A stretch of DNA of 64,000 nt from Streptomyces amritsarensis (GCF_001953875.1 NZ_MQUR01000002.1:113422-177421); one strand, 5' to 3'; shown: positions 7,834 through 16,029, counted from the first letter of the stretch. Notes: a model not told the origin generated them from the letters alone. Numbers and translations are program-made.

Positions 7834-8872
7834 AGTCGGCGTATGCGTCCCTGATCTCGGCGGCGGACAGGTTGAGGTGCTCCAGGATCGTGAAGCGTCC
7901 CGGGCGGGTCTGTGGGGCGTACTCGACGGCCGCGACGAACTCGTCGACGCTGAAGCCGATCTCCTCGGGCGCGACCGGCAGGCCGTGCCGGCGCAGCACC
8001 TCGACGAAGTGGCCGGAGGCTTCCGCGGCCCCGCGCAGGTGCATCGCGAAGGCCGCGCCGATGCCGACCTGCTCGCCGTGGAGCGCGGAGCGCCCGGGGT
8101 AGAGCAGGTCGAAGGCGTGGCTGATCTCGTGGCAGGCGCCGGAGGACGGGCGGGAGTCCCCGCTGATCGACATGGCGATGCCGGACAGGACGAGCGCCTC
8201 GGAGAGCACGGTGAGGAACGCGTCGTCGCCGCAGCCGCCCGGGTGGCGCAGCACGGACTCGCCCGCGGTGCGGGCCATGGCGGCGGCCAGGCCGTCGACG
8301 GGCTCGCCGGTGGTCTCGTGCGAGAGCTCCCAGTCGGCGATCGCCGAGATGTTGGAGATCGCGTCGCCGATCCCGGCGCGGATGAACCGCACCGGGGCCT
8401 CCTTGATGACGTCGAGGTCGATCACCATGGCGATCGGGGTGGGGACGCCGTAGGAGCCGCGGCCGTTGTCGTTGTCCAGGATGGACACCGGTGAGCAGAT
8501 GCCGTCGTGCGAGAGGTTGGTGGCGACGGCCACCATGGGCAGCCCGACGCGCGCCGCGGCGTACTTGGCCACGTCGATGATCTTGCCGCCGCCCAGGCCC
8601 ACGACGGCGTCGTAGCGGCGGCCCTTTATGTCGTCGGCGAGCTTGACCGCGGAGTCGATGGTGCCGTCGACGACGGCGTACCAGTCGGCGTGCGGGAGCA
8701 CGGGCTCCAGCTTGGCGCGCAGCGCCACGCCGGAGCCCCCGCTGATCGCGATGGCGAGCTTGCCGGAGGCGGAGATCCGCTGGTCGGCCAGGAGGCCGGC
8801 CAGGTCGTCCATCGCCCCGCGGGCGATGTCGACGACGACGGGCGAGGGGATGAGCCTCGTCAGTACTGGCAT
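7811..8872 (-). CDS. Iron-containing alcohol dehydrogenase family, sn-glycerol-1-phosphate dehydrogenase-like
   Basis: A 353-residue protein of the dehydroquinate-synthase-like/G1P dehydrogenase family. Visible motifs are the nucleotide-binding VVGLGGGKIID, TNLSHDGICSP, RAGIGDAISN, and the metal-ligand histidines in GACHEISHAFD and LHGEQVG. AraM/EgsA relatives reduce dihydroxyacetone phosphate to sn-glycerol-1-phosphate. The ATG at 8870-8872 was chosen because the conserved text starts at once (MPVLTRLIPSPVVVD); the upstream in-frame extension is Arg-rich and overlaps the nucleotidyltransferase. Location next to a CTP-type nucleotidyltransferase and CDP-alcohol transferases suggests it makes the alcohol phosphate that is activated as a CDP derivative. 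Substrate is inferred. Confidence 0.85.
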   Translation of the reverse strand: MPVLTRLIPSPVVVDIARGAMDDLAGLLADQRISASGKLAIAISGGSGVALRAKLEPVLPHADWYAVVDGTIDSAVKLADDIKGRRYDAVVGLGGGKIIDVAKYAAARVGLPMVAVATNLSHDGICSPVSILDNDNGRGSYGVPTPIAMVIDLDVIKEAPVRFIRAGIGDAISNISAIADWELSHETTGEPVDGLAAAMARTAGESVLRHPGGCGDDAFLTVLSEALVLSGIAMSISGDSRPSSGACHEISHAFDLLYPGRSALHGEQVGIGAAFAMHLRGAAEASGHFVEVLRRHGLPVAPEEIGFSVDEFVAAVEYAPQTRPGRFTILEHLNLSAAEIRDAYADYAKTIRS

Positions 8873-9612
8873 GCGATCGTCCGGCCCTTGGCGAGGTCGT
8901 CGTGGTTGTCGATCTCGACCCACCTGACGTCGCCGATGGGGGCCACGTCGACCACGAAGCCGTCGTTGACGAGCTGCTGGTAGCCGTCCTCGTAGTAGAG
9001 GTCCGGGTCGCGCTCGAAGGTGGTCTTCAGGGCCTCGGCGAGGGCCTCGGCGGCCTCGGCCTCGATGAGCGTGACGCCGATGTACTCACCGGTGGCGTCG
9101 GCGGGGTCCATCAGCTTGGTGATCTTCCGGACGCCCCGGTCCCCGTCGACGACGACCTTCATCTCCTCGTCGGCCAGGCTCTTGACCGTGTCGAGGGCGA
9201 GGATGATCTTCTGGCCGTTGCCGCGGGCGGCGAGGAGGGTCTCCTCGACGGAGACCGGGTGGACGGTGTCGCCGTTGGCGAGGATCACACCGCGCCCCAG
9301 GACCTCACGCGCGCACCACAGGGAGTAGGCGTTGTTCCACTCCTCGGCCTTGTCGTTGTCGATCAGCGTGATCTTCAGGCCGTACTTGGCCTCCAGCGCG
9401 GCCTGGCGGGCGTAGACGGCCTCCTTGCGGTAGCCGACGACGATCGCGACCTCGGTGAGACCGACCGCGGCGAAGTTGCCCAGGGTCAGGTCGAGGACCG
9501 TCAGGCTCTCCTCGTCCCCCTCGGGGCCGACGGGCACGAGGGCCTTGGGCAGGGTGTCGGTGTAGGGACGCAGGCGGCGTCCCGCACCGGCAGCGAGGAC
9601 AAGGCCGATCAT
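8860..9612 (-). CDS. Sugar/alcohol-phosphate nucleotidyltransferase (phosphocholine cytidylyltransferase-like)
   Basis: A 250-residue nucleotidyltransferase with the N-terminal signature LAAGAGRRLRPYTDTLPKALVPVG, typical of NTP transferases, here followed by the compact LicC-like layout (NAYSLWCAREVL, ILANGDTVHP, WVEIDNHDDL). LicC-type enzymes activate choline phosphate with CTP, and relatives activate inositol or glycerol phosphates. The partner genes favour CTP-dependent activation of glycerol-1-phosphate or inositol phosphate. The ATG at 9610-9612 overlaps the stop of the preceding gene (ATGA), and the gene overlaps the dehydrogenase by 13 bp, so all are one operon. Confidence 0.88.
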   Translation of the reverse strand: MIGLVLAAGAGRRLRPYTDTLPKALVPVGPEGDEESLTVLDLTLGNFAAVGLTEVAIVVGYRKEAVYARQAALEAKYGLKITLIDNDKAEEWNNAYSLWCAREVLGRGVILANGDTVHPVSVEETLLAARGNGQKIILALDTVKSLADEEMKVVVDGDRGVRKITKLMDPADATGEYIGVTLIEAEAAEALAEALKTTFERDPDLYYEDGYQQLVNDGFVVDVAPIGDVRWVEIDNHDDLAKGRTIACQY

Positions 9613-11396
9613 GCTGGTTCTCCTTCGTCATGTACGGCGGGTGCCCCGGAGGAGACCCAGAAGCGGATGCTCTCCACGAGCACCACGAGTGCCACGAACA
9701 CGGCCAGGGCCGTGAGCGCGACGGGGAAGTCCGATGCGCGGTCCACGAGGACGGCGGCGAGGACCGTGGTCAGCAGGACCCGGCCCTCGTGGCCGCCGAT
9801 CGTCCGCCCCAGCCAGTGCGGGGGCGCGCCGGTGCCGCCGCGAATGCGGTACACCGTGTCGTAGTGATGGTAGGCGACCGCCGCGATCAGGCCGAATGCC
9901 GCCGGAAGGGCCCCGGGGACGTCCGCCTTGGTGGCGAGTGCGAGGACCGTCACGTATTCGGCCGCGCGGAACAGCGGCGGGATCAGCCAGTCGAGCGCGC
10001 CCTTCAGCGGGGCGGCGACGGCGAGGCCGGCGGTCACGGCGTAGAGCACGGCGACGGCGACGAGCCGCGGGTCGCCGAAGGGGAGGTACAGGGCGGCGCC
10101 GATCATCAGCACGGTGCCGAGGGCGGCGACGTACACGGACCCGAAGGATCCGGCGCGGCCGCGCAGCAGGCGGGCCTGGAGCTCGGCGAGCGGACCGGAG
10201 TCGGCGAGGTCGGCGAGCGCCTGGGCGGCGCGGTCGGTGCGCCGGGCCTTGCGGGTCAGGGACCGCAGGACGCGGCCCGCGGTGGTGTACAGCGCGCCGA
10301 AGGCGCAGCCGGCGATCAGGGCGTAGAAGACGATCCGCGGGGTGGTGAAGGCGGTCAGGACCGCGATCATCGCCCAGCGCTCGCCGATCGGCAGGATGAT
10401 CATCCGCCGGACCCAGACCGTCCAGCCGACGCTGTCGAGCCGGTCCGAGAGGGCGGCGGTCGGGCTGGTGTTGGCGGTGGCGTCGTGGTTGGCCTCGTTG
10501 AAGGAGAAGTCCACGACGTGCCGGCACGTCATCAGGATCATGGCGCCGAGGGCGAGGCCCCAGACGTCGTCCCCGTTGCGGGCGGCTCCGAGCGCCAGGC
10601 CGGCGTAGAAGGAGTACTCCTTGGCCCGGTCGAAGGTCGCGTCGAGCCAGGCGCCCATCGTCGAGTACTGCAGGGAGTAGCGGGCGAGCTGCCCGTCGGT
10701 GCAGTCCAGGACGAAGGAGACGATGAGCAGCACGCCGGCCGCGACGTACCCCCAGCGCTCGCCCGTGGCGGCGCAGCCGGCCGCGATCAGCGCGGTGATC
10801 AGCGAGGCGGTGGTGACCTGGTTGGGGGTCAGGCCGCGGCGCGCGCACCAGCGGGCGATGTAGCGCGAGTACGGGCTGATGCAGAAGGTGGTGAAGAACC
10901 CGTCGCGGGACTTCACGGCGGAGCGCAGCCGTACCGCTTCCTCGTCCACGGCGGCGACGGCGGCGGACGCCGCCGCGCGCTCGTCGGCGTCGGCGGGGAC
11001 GGCGGCGACCAGGCTGCCGAGCTCGGGCCGCTGGACGGCGGTCCCGGTGGCCTCGACGGCGGCGGCGAGCCGGTCGGCGTAGGGGCCGGATCCGCGGGCG
11101 CCCTCGGTGGCGACGGCCTTGTCGAGGGCCTCGCGGGCCCCCGCCTGCACGGAGAGGGCGCCGGTGACGGCGCAGGCGTCGAAGCGCGGGTCGGTCAGCG
11201 CGAGCCGCAGCGCGTGCACGTGTCCGACGAACGCGGTGTCCACGACGGCCACCCGCTGGTCGGCGGGTACGCCGGCCAGTGCGGCGGCGGCGTCCTGGGG
11301 CCCGGCGGCCGGGCGGACCTCGAAGCCGAGTGAGCGGAGCTCGTCGGCGAGCGGCGATCCGGGGACCGGCAGGCCGGTGAGGATGACGGTCGGCAG
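9609..11396 (-). CDS. CDP-alcohol phosphatidyltransferase with DUF5941-like C terminus; apparent CTG start
   Basis: This frame encodes 595 residues from a CTG at 11394-11396. The CDP-alcohol phosphotransferase motif is intact (D231, D234, G235, A238, R239, G248, D252, D256), followed by several membrane segments and a C-terminal region I associate with DUF5941. The first ATG/GTG is 48 codons further in (11250-11252), but the preceding codons read LTGLPVPGSPLADELRSLGF, which I recall as the conserved N terminus of Streptomyces homologues. A strong AAGGAG ends 9 nt before the CTG and an in-frame stop lies just upstream, so CTG is the only sensible start that keeps this part. It is the first gene of the polymer operon. 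Confidence 0.85.
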   Translation of the reverse strand: MPTVILTGLPVPGSPLADELRSLGFEVRPAAGPQDAAAALAGVPADQRVAVVDTAFVGHVHALRLALTDPRFDACAVTGALSVQAGAREALDKAVATEGARGSGPYADRLAAAVEATGTAVQRPELGSLVAAVPADADERAAASAAVAAVDEEAVRLRSAVKSRDGFFTTFCISPYSRYIARWCARRGLTPNQVTTASLITALIAAGCAATGERWGYVAAGVLLIVSFVLDCTDGQLARYSLQYSTMGAWLDATFDRAKEYSFYAGLALGAARNGDDVWGLALGAMILMTCRHVVDFSFNEANHDATANTSPTAALSDRLDSVGWTVWVRRMIILPIGERWAMIAVLTAFTTPRIVFYALIAGCAFGALYTTAGRVLRSLTRKARRTDRAAQALADLADSGPLAELQARLLRGRAGSFGSVYVAALGTVLMIGAALYLPFGDPRLVAVAVLYAVTAGLAVAAPLKGALDWLIPPLFRAAEYVTVLALATKADVPGALPAAFGLIAAVAYHHYDTVYRIRGGTGAPPHWLGRTIGGHEGRVLLTTVLAAVLVDRASDFPVALTALAVFVALVVLVESIRFWVSSGAPAVHDEGEPA

Positions 11397-11793
11397 ACGA
11401 ACTCACTCCTTGTAACGGATTTCCGGACGGGCGCGCCCGGGGGGCGGCACGTCGGCAGAGGCTATCGGATGAATGGAAGCAGGGGTTCATCACCCGTTCA
11501 CGCCCTGATAAGCCGAATATCCGGGCTCCGGGCCGGGTCGCGATCATCATCGGTGATCACGACGCGGTACCACAAACGGCCTGGATGTTACGGTGGACAC
11601 GCCCCTGAAGGCGTCGAGTGGAACGAGGTGGGTCGATGACCGTCGCAGTGGTCGCGGCCGAGCGCCGCGAACTCCGGTGCATCTCCCATTTCCCCCGGGC
11701 GACCGGCCGGGCCTGATCCACCGTTTCCCCTTCCCCGGCATGGGCCGAGGGGATCCGCAGATCGGCCGGAGCCCCTTTCCCCAAGGGTTCACC
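11397..11793. promoter_or_regulatory. Divergent intergenic region between the polymer operon and the GNAT gene
   Basis: About 400 bp. The left third should carry the promoter of the leftward polymer operon, preceded by the AAGGAG ribosome site at about 11406-11411. The middle holds a PHO-box-like repeat (separate entry) and a relatively AT-rich stretch. The right half is GC-rich. An in-frame extension of the GNAT ORF to 11593 crosses it but shows no conserved protein features. Confidence 0.45.
11485..11506 (+). promoter_or_regulatory. PHO-box-like direct repeat (candidate PhoP site)
   Basis: Two adjacent 11-nt units, GTTCATCACCC (11485-11495) and GTTCACGCCCT (11496-11506). Streptomyces PhoP binds directly repeated 11-nt units whose conserved core is GTTCA. 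The site lies about 90-110 bp upstream of the first gene of the surface-polymer operon, on the opposite strand, and about 290 bp upstream of the GNAT gene. Wall-polymer genes are known PhoP targets under phosphate limitation, so the position fits. Confidence 0.5.
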
Positions 11794-12459
11794 GTGACCG
11801 ACGACATCAGCGACGCCGACAACGACGGCAACGCCTCCTCCGAGGCTTTTCTCACTTCCCCCCGCGGACTGCGGGAACCCGACGTGCGGGCCCGCCACGG
11901 GCAGGAGTACGGCTGCCCCGGCGACGGCCTGCGCCCGGCGGAGGCCGTCGGCGGCGCGGCCTGGCCGGCCCGCCCGGAGACCGCGGCCGACCACGCCGCC
12001 GTACGGGCCGTCAACCTGGCGGCCTTCGAGACCCCGCTGGAGGCGGATCTCGTGGACGCGCTGCGCACGGACGGCTCCTGGCTGCCCGGGCTGTCGTACG
12101 TGGCCGAGGCCCCCGACGGGTCGGTCGCCGCGCACGCCCTGCTCACCCGGTGCGAGGTCGGCGGCGCCCCGGCGCTGGCGCTCGCCCCGGTGGCCGTCGA
12201 TCCTGCGTACCAGCGCTCGGGGGCGGGCAGCTCCGTCGTACGGGCGCTGCTCGCGGCGGCGCGGGAGCGGGGGGAGTCGCTGGTGCTGGTCCTGGGCCAC
12301 CCCTCCTACTACCCGCGCTTCGGGTTCACGGCGGCGTCGCGGTTCGGGATCCGGGCGCCCTTCGAGGTCCCGGACGAGGCGATGATGGCGCTGGTGCTGG
12401 ACGGTCGCGTGCCGGTCCCGGCGGGAACGATCACGTATCCGGCCCCGTTCGGAGTCTGA
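11794..12459 (+). CDS. GNAT family N-acetyltransferase
   Basis: A 221-residue protein whose C-terminal two thirds match the GNAT fold. It has LAPVAVDPAYQRSGAGSSVV (acetyl-CoA pyrophosphate loop, with R/Q-x-x-G-x-G/A spacing) followed by LVLVLGHPSYYPRFGF, typical of the YhbS-like predicted N-acetyltransferases. The first 60 residues are Asp/Asn/Ala-rich and unconserved. I chose the GTG at 11794 because AAGGG ends 6 nt upstream; the longer frame from 11593 lacks a ribosome site. Substrate unknown. Confidence 0.8.
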   Translation: MTDDISDADNDGNASSEAFLTSPRGLREPDVRARHGQEYGCPGDGLRPAEAVGGAAWPARPETAADHAAVRAVNLAAFETPLEADLVDALRTDGSWLPGLSYVAEAPDGSVAAHALLTRCEVGGAPALALAPVAVDPAYQRSGAGSSVVRALLAAARERGESLVLVLGHPSYYPRFGFTAASRFGIRAPFEVPDEAMMALVLDGRVPVPAGTITYPAPFGV

Positions 12460-12485
12460 CGCGCGGGAGTGCCGCATGAGGTGAT

Positions 12486-12573
12486 CCGCGTATGTCCGCC
12501 CCTGCCTGGTGCTGTGGCCGGAAAGCCTTGCCGGTCACAGCACTAGCACGGGGCGGGGAGCGGACATGCGCGG
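12486..12573. repeat. Long two-part inverted repeat between the GNAT gene and idi
   Basis: Outer arms CCGCGTATGTCCGC (12486-12499) and GCGGACATGCGCGG (12560-12573) pair at 13 of 14 positions. Inner arms GTGCTGTGGCCGG (12509-12521) and CCGGTCACAGCAC (12531-12543) pair at 12 of 13 around a 9-nt loop. The whole would fold as one long cruciform or RNA hairpin. It could terminate the GNAT transcript or be a miniature palindromic element. No U run follows. Confidence 0.75.
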
Positions 12574-12643
12574 ATGTCCGAAGTGGGGACAAGCCTCTTT
12601 TGTACGGCAGACTGAAGGCCGAAGTCCGAAGCGAAGGATGGGT

Positions 12644-13243
12644 ATGCCGACCACACCAGCCACCGCCGCGAACAGCGCGTCCCCCGGCACCGGTACTCAA
12701 GAACCGATCATGCTCGAACTGGTCGACGAGTCCGGCAACACCATCGGCACGGCGGAGAAGCTCTCCGCCCATCAGGCGCCGGGCCGGCTGCACCGGGCGT
12801 TCTCCGTGTTCCTGTTCGACGAGCAGGGCCGTCTGCTGCTCCAGCAGCGGGCTCTCGGGAAGTACCACTCGCCGGGCGTCTGGTCGAACACCTGTTGCGG
12901 CCACCCGTATCCCGGGGAGTCTCCGTTCGCGGCCGCGGCCCGGCGGACGCACGAGGAGCTGGGGTTGTCGCCCTCGCTGCTCGCCCAGGCGGGAACGGTT
13001 CGCTACAACCACCCGGACCCCGCGTCGGGGCTCGTGGAGCAGGAGTTCAACCACCTGTTCGTGGGACTTGCGCAGGCCGCCGTGCGGCCCGACCCGGAGG
13101 AGGTCGAGGACACCGCCTTCGTCACCGCCGAGGAGCTGGCCAAGCGGCACGCCGAAGTGCCGTTCTCGGCCTGGTTCATGACCGTACTGGACGCTGCTCG
13201 GCCCGCGATCCGGGAGCTGACCGGCGACGCGGCCGGCTGGTAG
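12644..13243 (+). CDS. idi: Isopentenyl-diphosphate delta-isomerase, type I
   Basis: A 199-residue NUDIX-fold isomerase interconverting IPP and DMAPP. The catalytic cysteine lies in SNTCCGHP (about residues 81-88) and the metal-binding glutamates in RRTHEELGL. The C-terminal EFNHLFVG and WFM elements are also typical. The ATG at 12644 has GAAGGA about 6 nt upstream; ATG 12638 is possible, while the extension to 12509 runs through an inverted repeat and was rejected. It supplies precursors to the hopanoid operon about 9 kb away and to isoprenoids in general. Confidence 0.95.
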   Translation: MPTTPATAANSASPGTGTQEPIMLELVDESGNTIGTAEKLSAHQAPGRLHRAFSVFLFDEQGRLLLQQRALGKYHSPGVWSNTCCGHPYPGESPFAAAARRTHEELGLSPSLLAQAGTVRYNHPDPASGLVEQEFNHLFVGLAQAAVRPDPEEVEDTAFVTAEELAKRHAEVPFSAWFMTVLDAARPAIRELTGDAAGW

Positions 13244-13283
13244 CCCGGTACGCAGTCCTCGCCGCTCCCCCGCCGCCCGCCGC

Positions 13284-13778
13284 TCAGCGGGTGGTCGGCG
13301 GGGTGCCGAGGGGCAGGGCCGCCCAGATGACCTTGCCGCCGGTCGAGGTGTGCTCGACGTCGCAGACCCCGCCCGCCTCCAGGGTGACCTCCCGGACGAG
13401 CAGCAGACCGCGGCCGCCGGTCTGGCCGTAGTCGGCCTCCAGCGCCTTGGGGCGGTAGGGGTGGTTGTCCTCGACGGCCACCCGTACCCACTCGCGGCCG
13501 ATCGCGACCTCCACCGCTACCTCGGGCGATAGCAGGGCGGCGTGCCGGACCGAGTTCGTCACCAGTTCGGAGACGATCAGGAGCAGGGAGTACACCAGGT
13601 CCTGATGGGCCGGCACCCCCTGGCGCCCGAGCAGGTCCCGGACGGCCCTGCGGGCCTGCGGAACGGATTCTTCTACTGCGGGAGCGGTGAACCTCCACAC
13701 GCCCTCGTAGGCGAGCGGGTCGGCCGGAGCCTCCGGCACCCCTTCCCCGGCCCATGGGCCGCTCCCGCTGCCGTCCAT
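13284..13778 (-). CDS. RsbW-like ATP-binding protein (HATPase_c, anti-sigma type)
   Basis: A 164-residue protein with the GHKL ATPase features seen in Streptomyces RsbW-like regulators: an N-box around SELVTNSVRHA, a D-x-N/G1-like VAVEDNHPYRPK, and a G2-like TGGRGLLLVREV. Such proteins bind ATP and may sequester sigma factors or anti-anti-sigma factors, although most paralogues have unknown partners. Start: ATG at 13776-13778 with GACGGGGG upstream; a GTG at 13814 would add 12 residues but lacks a ribosome site. It lies 3' of hdeD on the same strand and converges with idi. Confidence 0.85.
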   Translation of the reverse strand: MDGSGSGPWAGEGVPEAPADPLAYEGVWRFTAPAVEESVPQARRAVRDLLGRQGVPAHQDLVYSLLLIVSELVTNSVRHAALLSPEVAVEVAIGREWVRVAVEDNHPYRPKALEADYGQTGGRGLLLVREVTLEAGGVCDVEHTSTGGKVIWAALPLGTPPTTR

Positions 13779-13839
13779 CTTGCGGCCCCCGTCTTCACGC
13801 TCGATCGTCTCCACGCGACAAGAGTGGTGAAGGGGTGGG

Positions 13840-13880
13840 TCCGGACCCGACTGCTGACCAGAAGTCAGCGTCAATCGGAC
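13840..13880 (-). promoter_or_regulatory. Candidate promoter/operator of the RsbW-like gene
   Basis: On the minus strand a TTGACG hexamer is followed directly by the imperfect dyad CTGACT-TCT-GGTCAG. A good -10 element is not obvious, so this is a weak promoter call; the dyad may be a regulator site. Confidence 0.3.
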
Positions 13881-13908
13881 ACTTTCTGACCGCTGGCGTA
13901 TGACAGCG

Positions 13909-14571
13909 TCAGTTGTTGGTCTGTTCCTGATCTTCTGCCGGCCGCTTCTCGGCCGCCTCACGCGTCCCCCGCGCGGCGGCGGCTTCCGTCCCCGGCTCGT
14001 CTTCCCTGACCAACCCCAGGATGCGGCGCGCCCCCATGCCCGTGGCGATGAGGCTCAGGCCGTCGAACAGCAGGGCGAGCGAGAAGAAGGTTCCGATCAC
14101 GTACAGACTGTTGCCGGGCCAGTTGGAGAGGATCAGGAAGCCCAGCAGCACGCCGAAGGCACCCTGCACGAGCGCGAGCCCGAAGTGGGCTCCGCGCACC
14201 ACCAGCGCGCCGACCAGCCGGAACAGCCCGCCGGTGAGGAAGAGCAGTGCCGCGAACATCGTCAGCGCCTCGGCGCTCGCCTCGGGGCGGCGCAGGATCA
14301 CGAAGCCCGCCGCGATGTTGATCGCGGCGACGATCACGGCGAGCCAGAAGTAGCTGCTGCCCCGCGACTGCACCGCCTGCACCAGACCGATCACGCCGCC
14401 GATGAGCAGCAGCCAGCCGAAGAGGAACATCGAGGTGAGGGTGGCGAGGCCCGTGTAGAGCAGACCGACCAGGCCCGCCAGCACGAGGAGCACCCCGAAC
14501 ACGGCCATCAGCCCGAAGCGGCGGTTGACCTTCTTCTTCTCCTGACGGTCTGCGCCCACTGGACGTGCCAC
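13909..14571 (-). CDS. HdeD family (DUF308) membrane protein
   Basis: A 220-residue protein with about six hydrophobic helices arranged as two DUF308 repeats, for example LMAVFGVLLVLAGLVGLLY and ALTMFAALLFLTGGLFRLVG. E. coli HdeD is linked to acid resistance at high cell density; the role in actinobacteria is unknown. The N terminus carries a basic run (QEKKKVNRR) that fits a cytoplasmic start. The C-terminal 40 residues are charged and Glu/Ala-rich. ATG at 14569-14571. Confidence 0.85.
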   Translation of the reverse strand: MARPVGADRQEKKKVNRRFGLMAVFGVLLVLAGLVGLLYTGLATLTSMFLFGWLLLIGGVIGLVQAVQSRGSSYFWLAVIVAAINIAAGFVILRRPEASAEALTMFAALLFLTGGLFRLVGALVVRGAHFGLALVQGAFGVLLGFLILSNWPGNSLYVIGTFFSLALLFDGLSLIATGMGARRILGLVREDEPGTEAAAARGTREAAEKRPAEDQEQTNN

Positions 14572-14636
14572 CTCCTCGCACCCCCTACGACACTCCCTTG
14601 ATCATAGGTTTCACCGCCCGGGATAGCATCCGGCGC

Positions 14637-15389
14637 ATGGACGCAGCCCTGGACGCAACCCTCCTGCACACGGTCTCCGACGGGGTCGCCACCGTCGTCG
14701 TCTCCCACCCCGCCAAGCGCAACGCCATGACCGCCGCGATGTGGCGGGCGCTCCCCGGGCTGCTGGACGGCCTGGCGTGCGATCCGGCCGTACGGGTGCT
14801 CGTCCTCACCGGAGCCGGGCCGACGTTCTGCGCGGGCGCCGACATCTCCTCCCTCACCGGGGACGATGACCCGCGCGCCCTCGCCGTGGCGGCGGAGGAG
14901 GCCCTGGCGGCCTTCCCGAAGCCGACGCTGGCGGCGATCCGCGGATTCTGCGTGGGCGGCGGCAGCCAGCTGGCGGCCGCCTGCGACCTGCGCTTCGCCG
15001 AGGAGGGGGCGTCCTTCGGGGTGACCCCGGCGAAGCTCGGCGTCGTCTACCCGGCGTCATCCACCCGCAGGCTCGCCTCCCTGGTCGGCCCGGCCTGGGC
15101 CAAGTACCTCCTCTACTCCGCGGAGCTGATAGGGGCGCAGCAGGCGCTGCGCGCCGGGTTCCTGAACGAGCTGGTGCCGGCCGGCCGACTCGACGGGCGC
15201 GTGGCCGAGTTCGCGGCGGTCCTGGCCGCCCGCTCGCAGCTGACGCAGGCGGCCGCGAAGGAGTTCGCGGACGGCCGCACGGACCGGGACGGGTACTGGG
15301 AGGAGCAGGCCGCCGGAAGCGGCGACACCGCCGAGGGTGTCGCCGCGTTCCTGGAGCGCCGGGCGCCCCGGTTCACCTGGACGCCGTGA
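14637..15389 (+). CDS. Enoyl-CoA hydratase/isomerase family protein
   Basis: A 250-residue crotonase-fold protein. The oxyanion-hole segments are AGPTFCAGADISSL and IRGFCVGGGSQLAAACDLRFA, with a crotonase-like GVTPAKLGVVYP afterwards. Residues matching the two catalytic Glu of true hydratases are not obvious (SSTRRL and VGGGSQ regions), so isomerase, hydratase or another acyl-CoA reaction is possible. The ATG at 14637 starts within ten residues of conserved sequence; upstream extension overlaps hdeD. It converges with the DJ-1 gene 10 bp away. Confidence 0.88.
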   Translation: MDAALDATLLHTVSDGVATVVVSHPAKRNAMTAAMWRALPGLLDGLACDPAVRVLVLTGAGPTFCAGADISSLTGDDDPRALAVAAEEALAAFPKPTLAAIRGFCVGGGSQLAAACDLRFAEEGASFGVTPAKLGVVYPASSTRRLASLVGPAWAKYLLYSAELIGAQQALRAGFLNELVPAGRLDGRVAEFAAVLAARSQLTQAAAKEFADGRTDRDGYWEEQAAGSGDTAEGVAAFLERRAPRFTWTP

Positions 15390-15399
15390 CCCGCGCCGG

Positions 15400-16029
15400 T
15401 CAGGCGGGCGGGGTGTTGCCCCGCAGCATCTCGACGAGGGCGGCCGGCGCCTTCTCGGGCGAGCCGGCGTCGTAGGGCGGCTGGGGGTCGTACTCGGTCA
15501 TCAGCTGCACCGCCCTGGCGAAGTCGTCGCCGGCGATCCGGCCGAGCAGGGTGAGCCCCATGTCGATCCCGGAGGACACCCCCGCGGCGGTGACGTACTT
15601 GCCGTCGAAGACCACGCGCTCGCCGGTCGGCTCCACGCCGTGCCCCCGCAGCTGGTCCAGGTACAGCCAGTGGCTGGTGGCCCGCCGGCCGTCGAGCAGC
15701 CCGGCGGCGGCCAGCAGCAGGGATCCGGTGCACACGGAGGTGGTCCAGGTGGTGGCCGCGTCGACCGAGCGCAGCCAGTCCATGACCACGGGGTTGGCCA
15801 TCTCCCGCTCGGGATGCGGCCCGCCCGGCACGATGACGATGTCGGGCCGGGTGACCTCGTCGAGCCCCTTGTCGGCGACGAGCGCGAGGCTCCCGTTGTC
15901 GGTGCGCACGGGCCCGGGCCGCTCGGAGACGAAGACCACCTCGGCACCCGTCAGCCGTCCGAGGGTGTCGAAGGGGCCGACGGCGTCGAGGGCGGTGAAG
16001 TGGTCGTAGAGCAGTACGGCGATCTGCAT
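15400..16029 (-). CDS. DJ-1/PfpI family protein
   Basis: A 209-residue stand-alone DJ-1/PfpI domain with the nucleophile-elbow cysteine in TTSVCTGSLLLAAAG. It resembles the isonitrile hydratase (InhA) branch and the N-terminal domain of GlxA-type regulators. The ATG at 16027-16029 directly begins the Rossmann-like MQIAVLLYDHF strand. It follows the GlxA-type regulator gene on the same strand with 85 bp between, so the pair may be co-transcribed and share ancestry. Activity not predictable. Confidence 0.88.
   Translation of the reverse strand: MQIAVLLYDHFTALDAVGPFDTLGRLTGAEVVFVSERPGPVRTDNGSLALVADKGLDEVTRPDIVIVPGGPHPEREMANPVVMDWLRSVDAATTWTTSVCTGSLLLAAAGLLDGRRATSHWLYLDQLRGHGVEPTGERVVFDGKYVTAAGVSSGIDMGLTLLGRIAGDDFARAVQLMTEYDPQPPYDAGSPEKAPAALVEMLRGNTPPA

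Noticed and set aside
11593..11793. N-terminal extension of the GNAT protein
   Set aside because: No ribosome site and no conserved residues; GTG 11794 has AAGGG at good spacing.
12509..12643. N-terminal extension of idi
   Set aside because: Lies in the inverted repeat, not homologous to isomerases, while ATG 12644 has a ribosome site.
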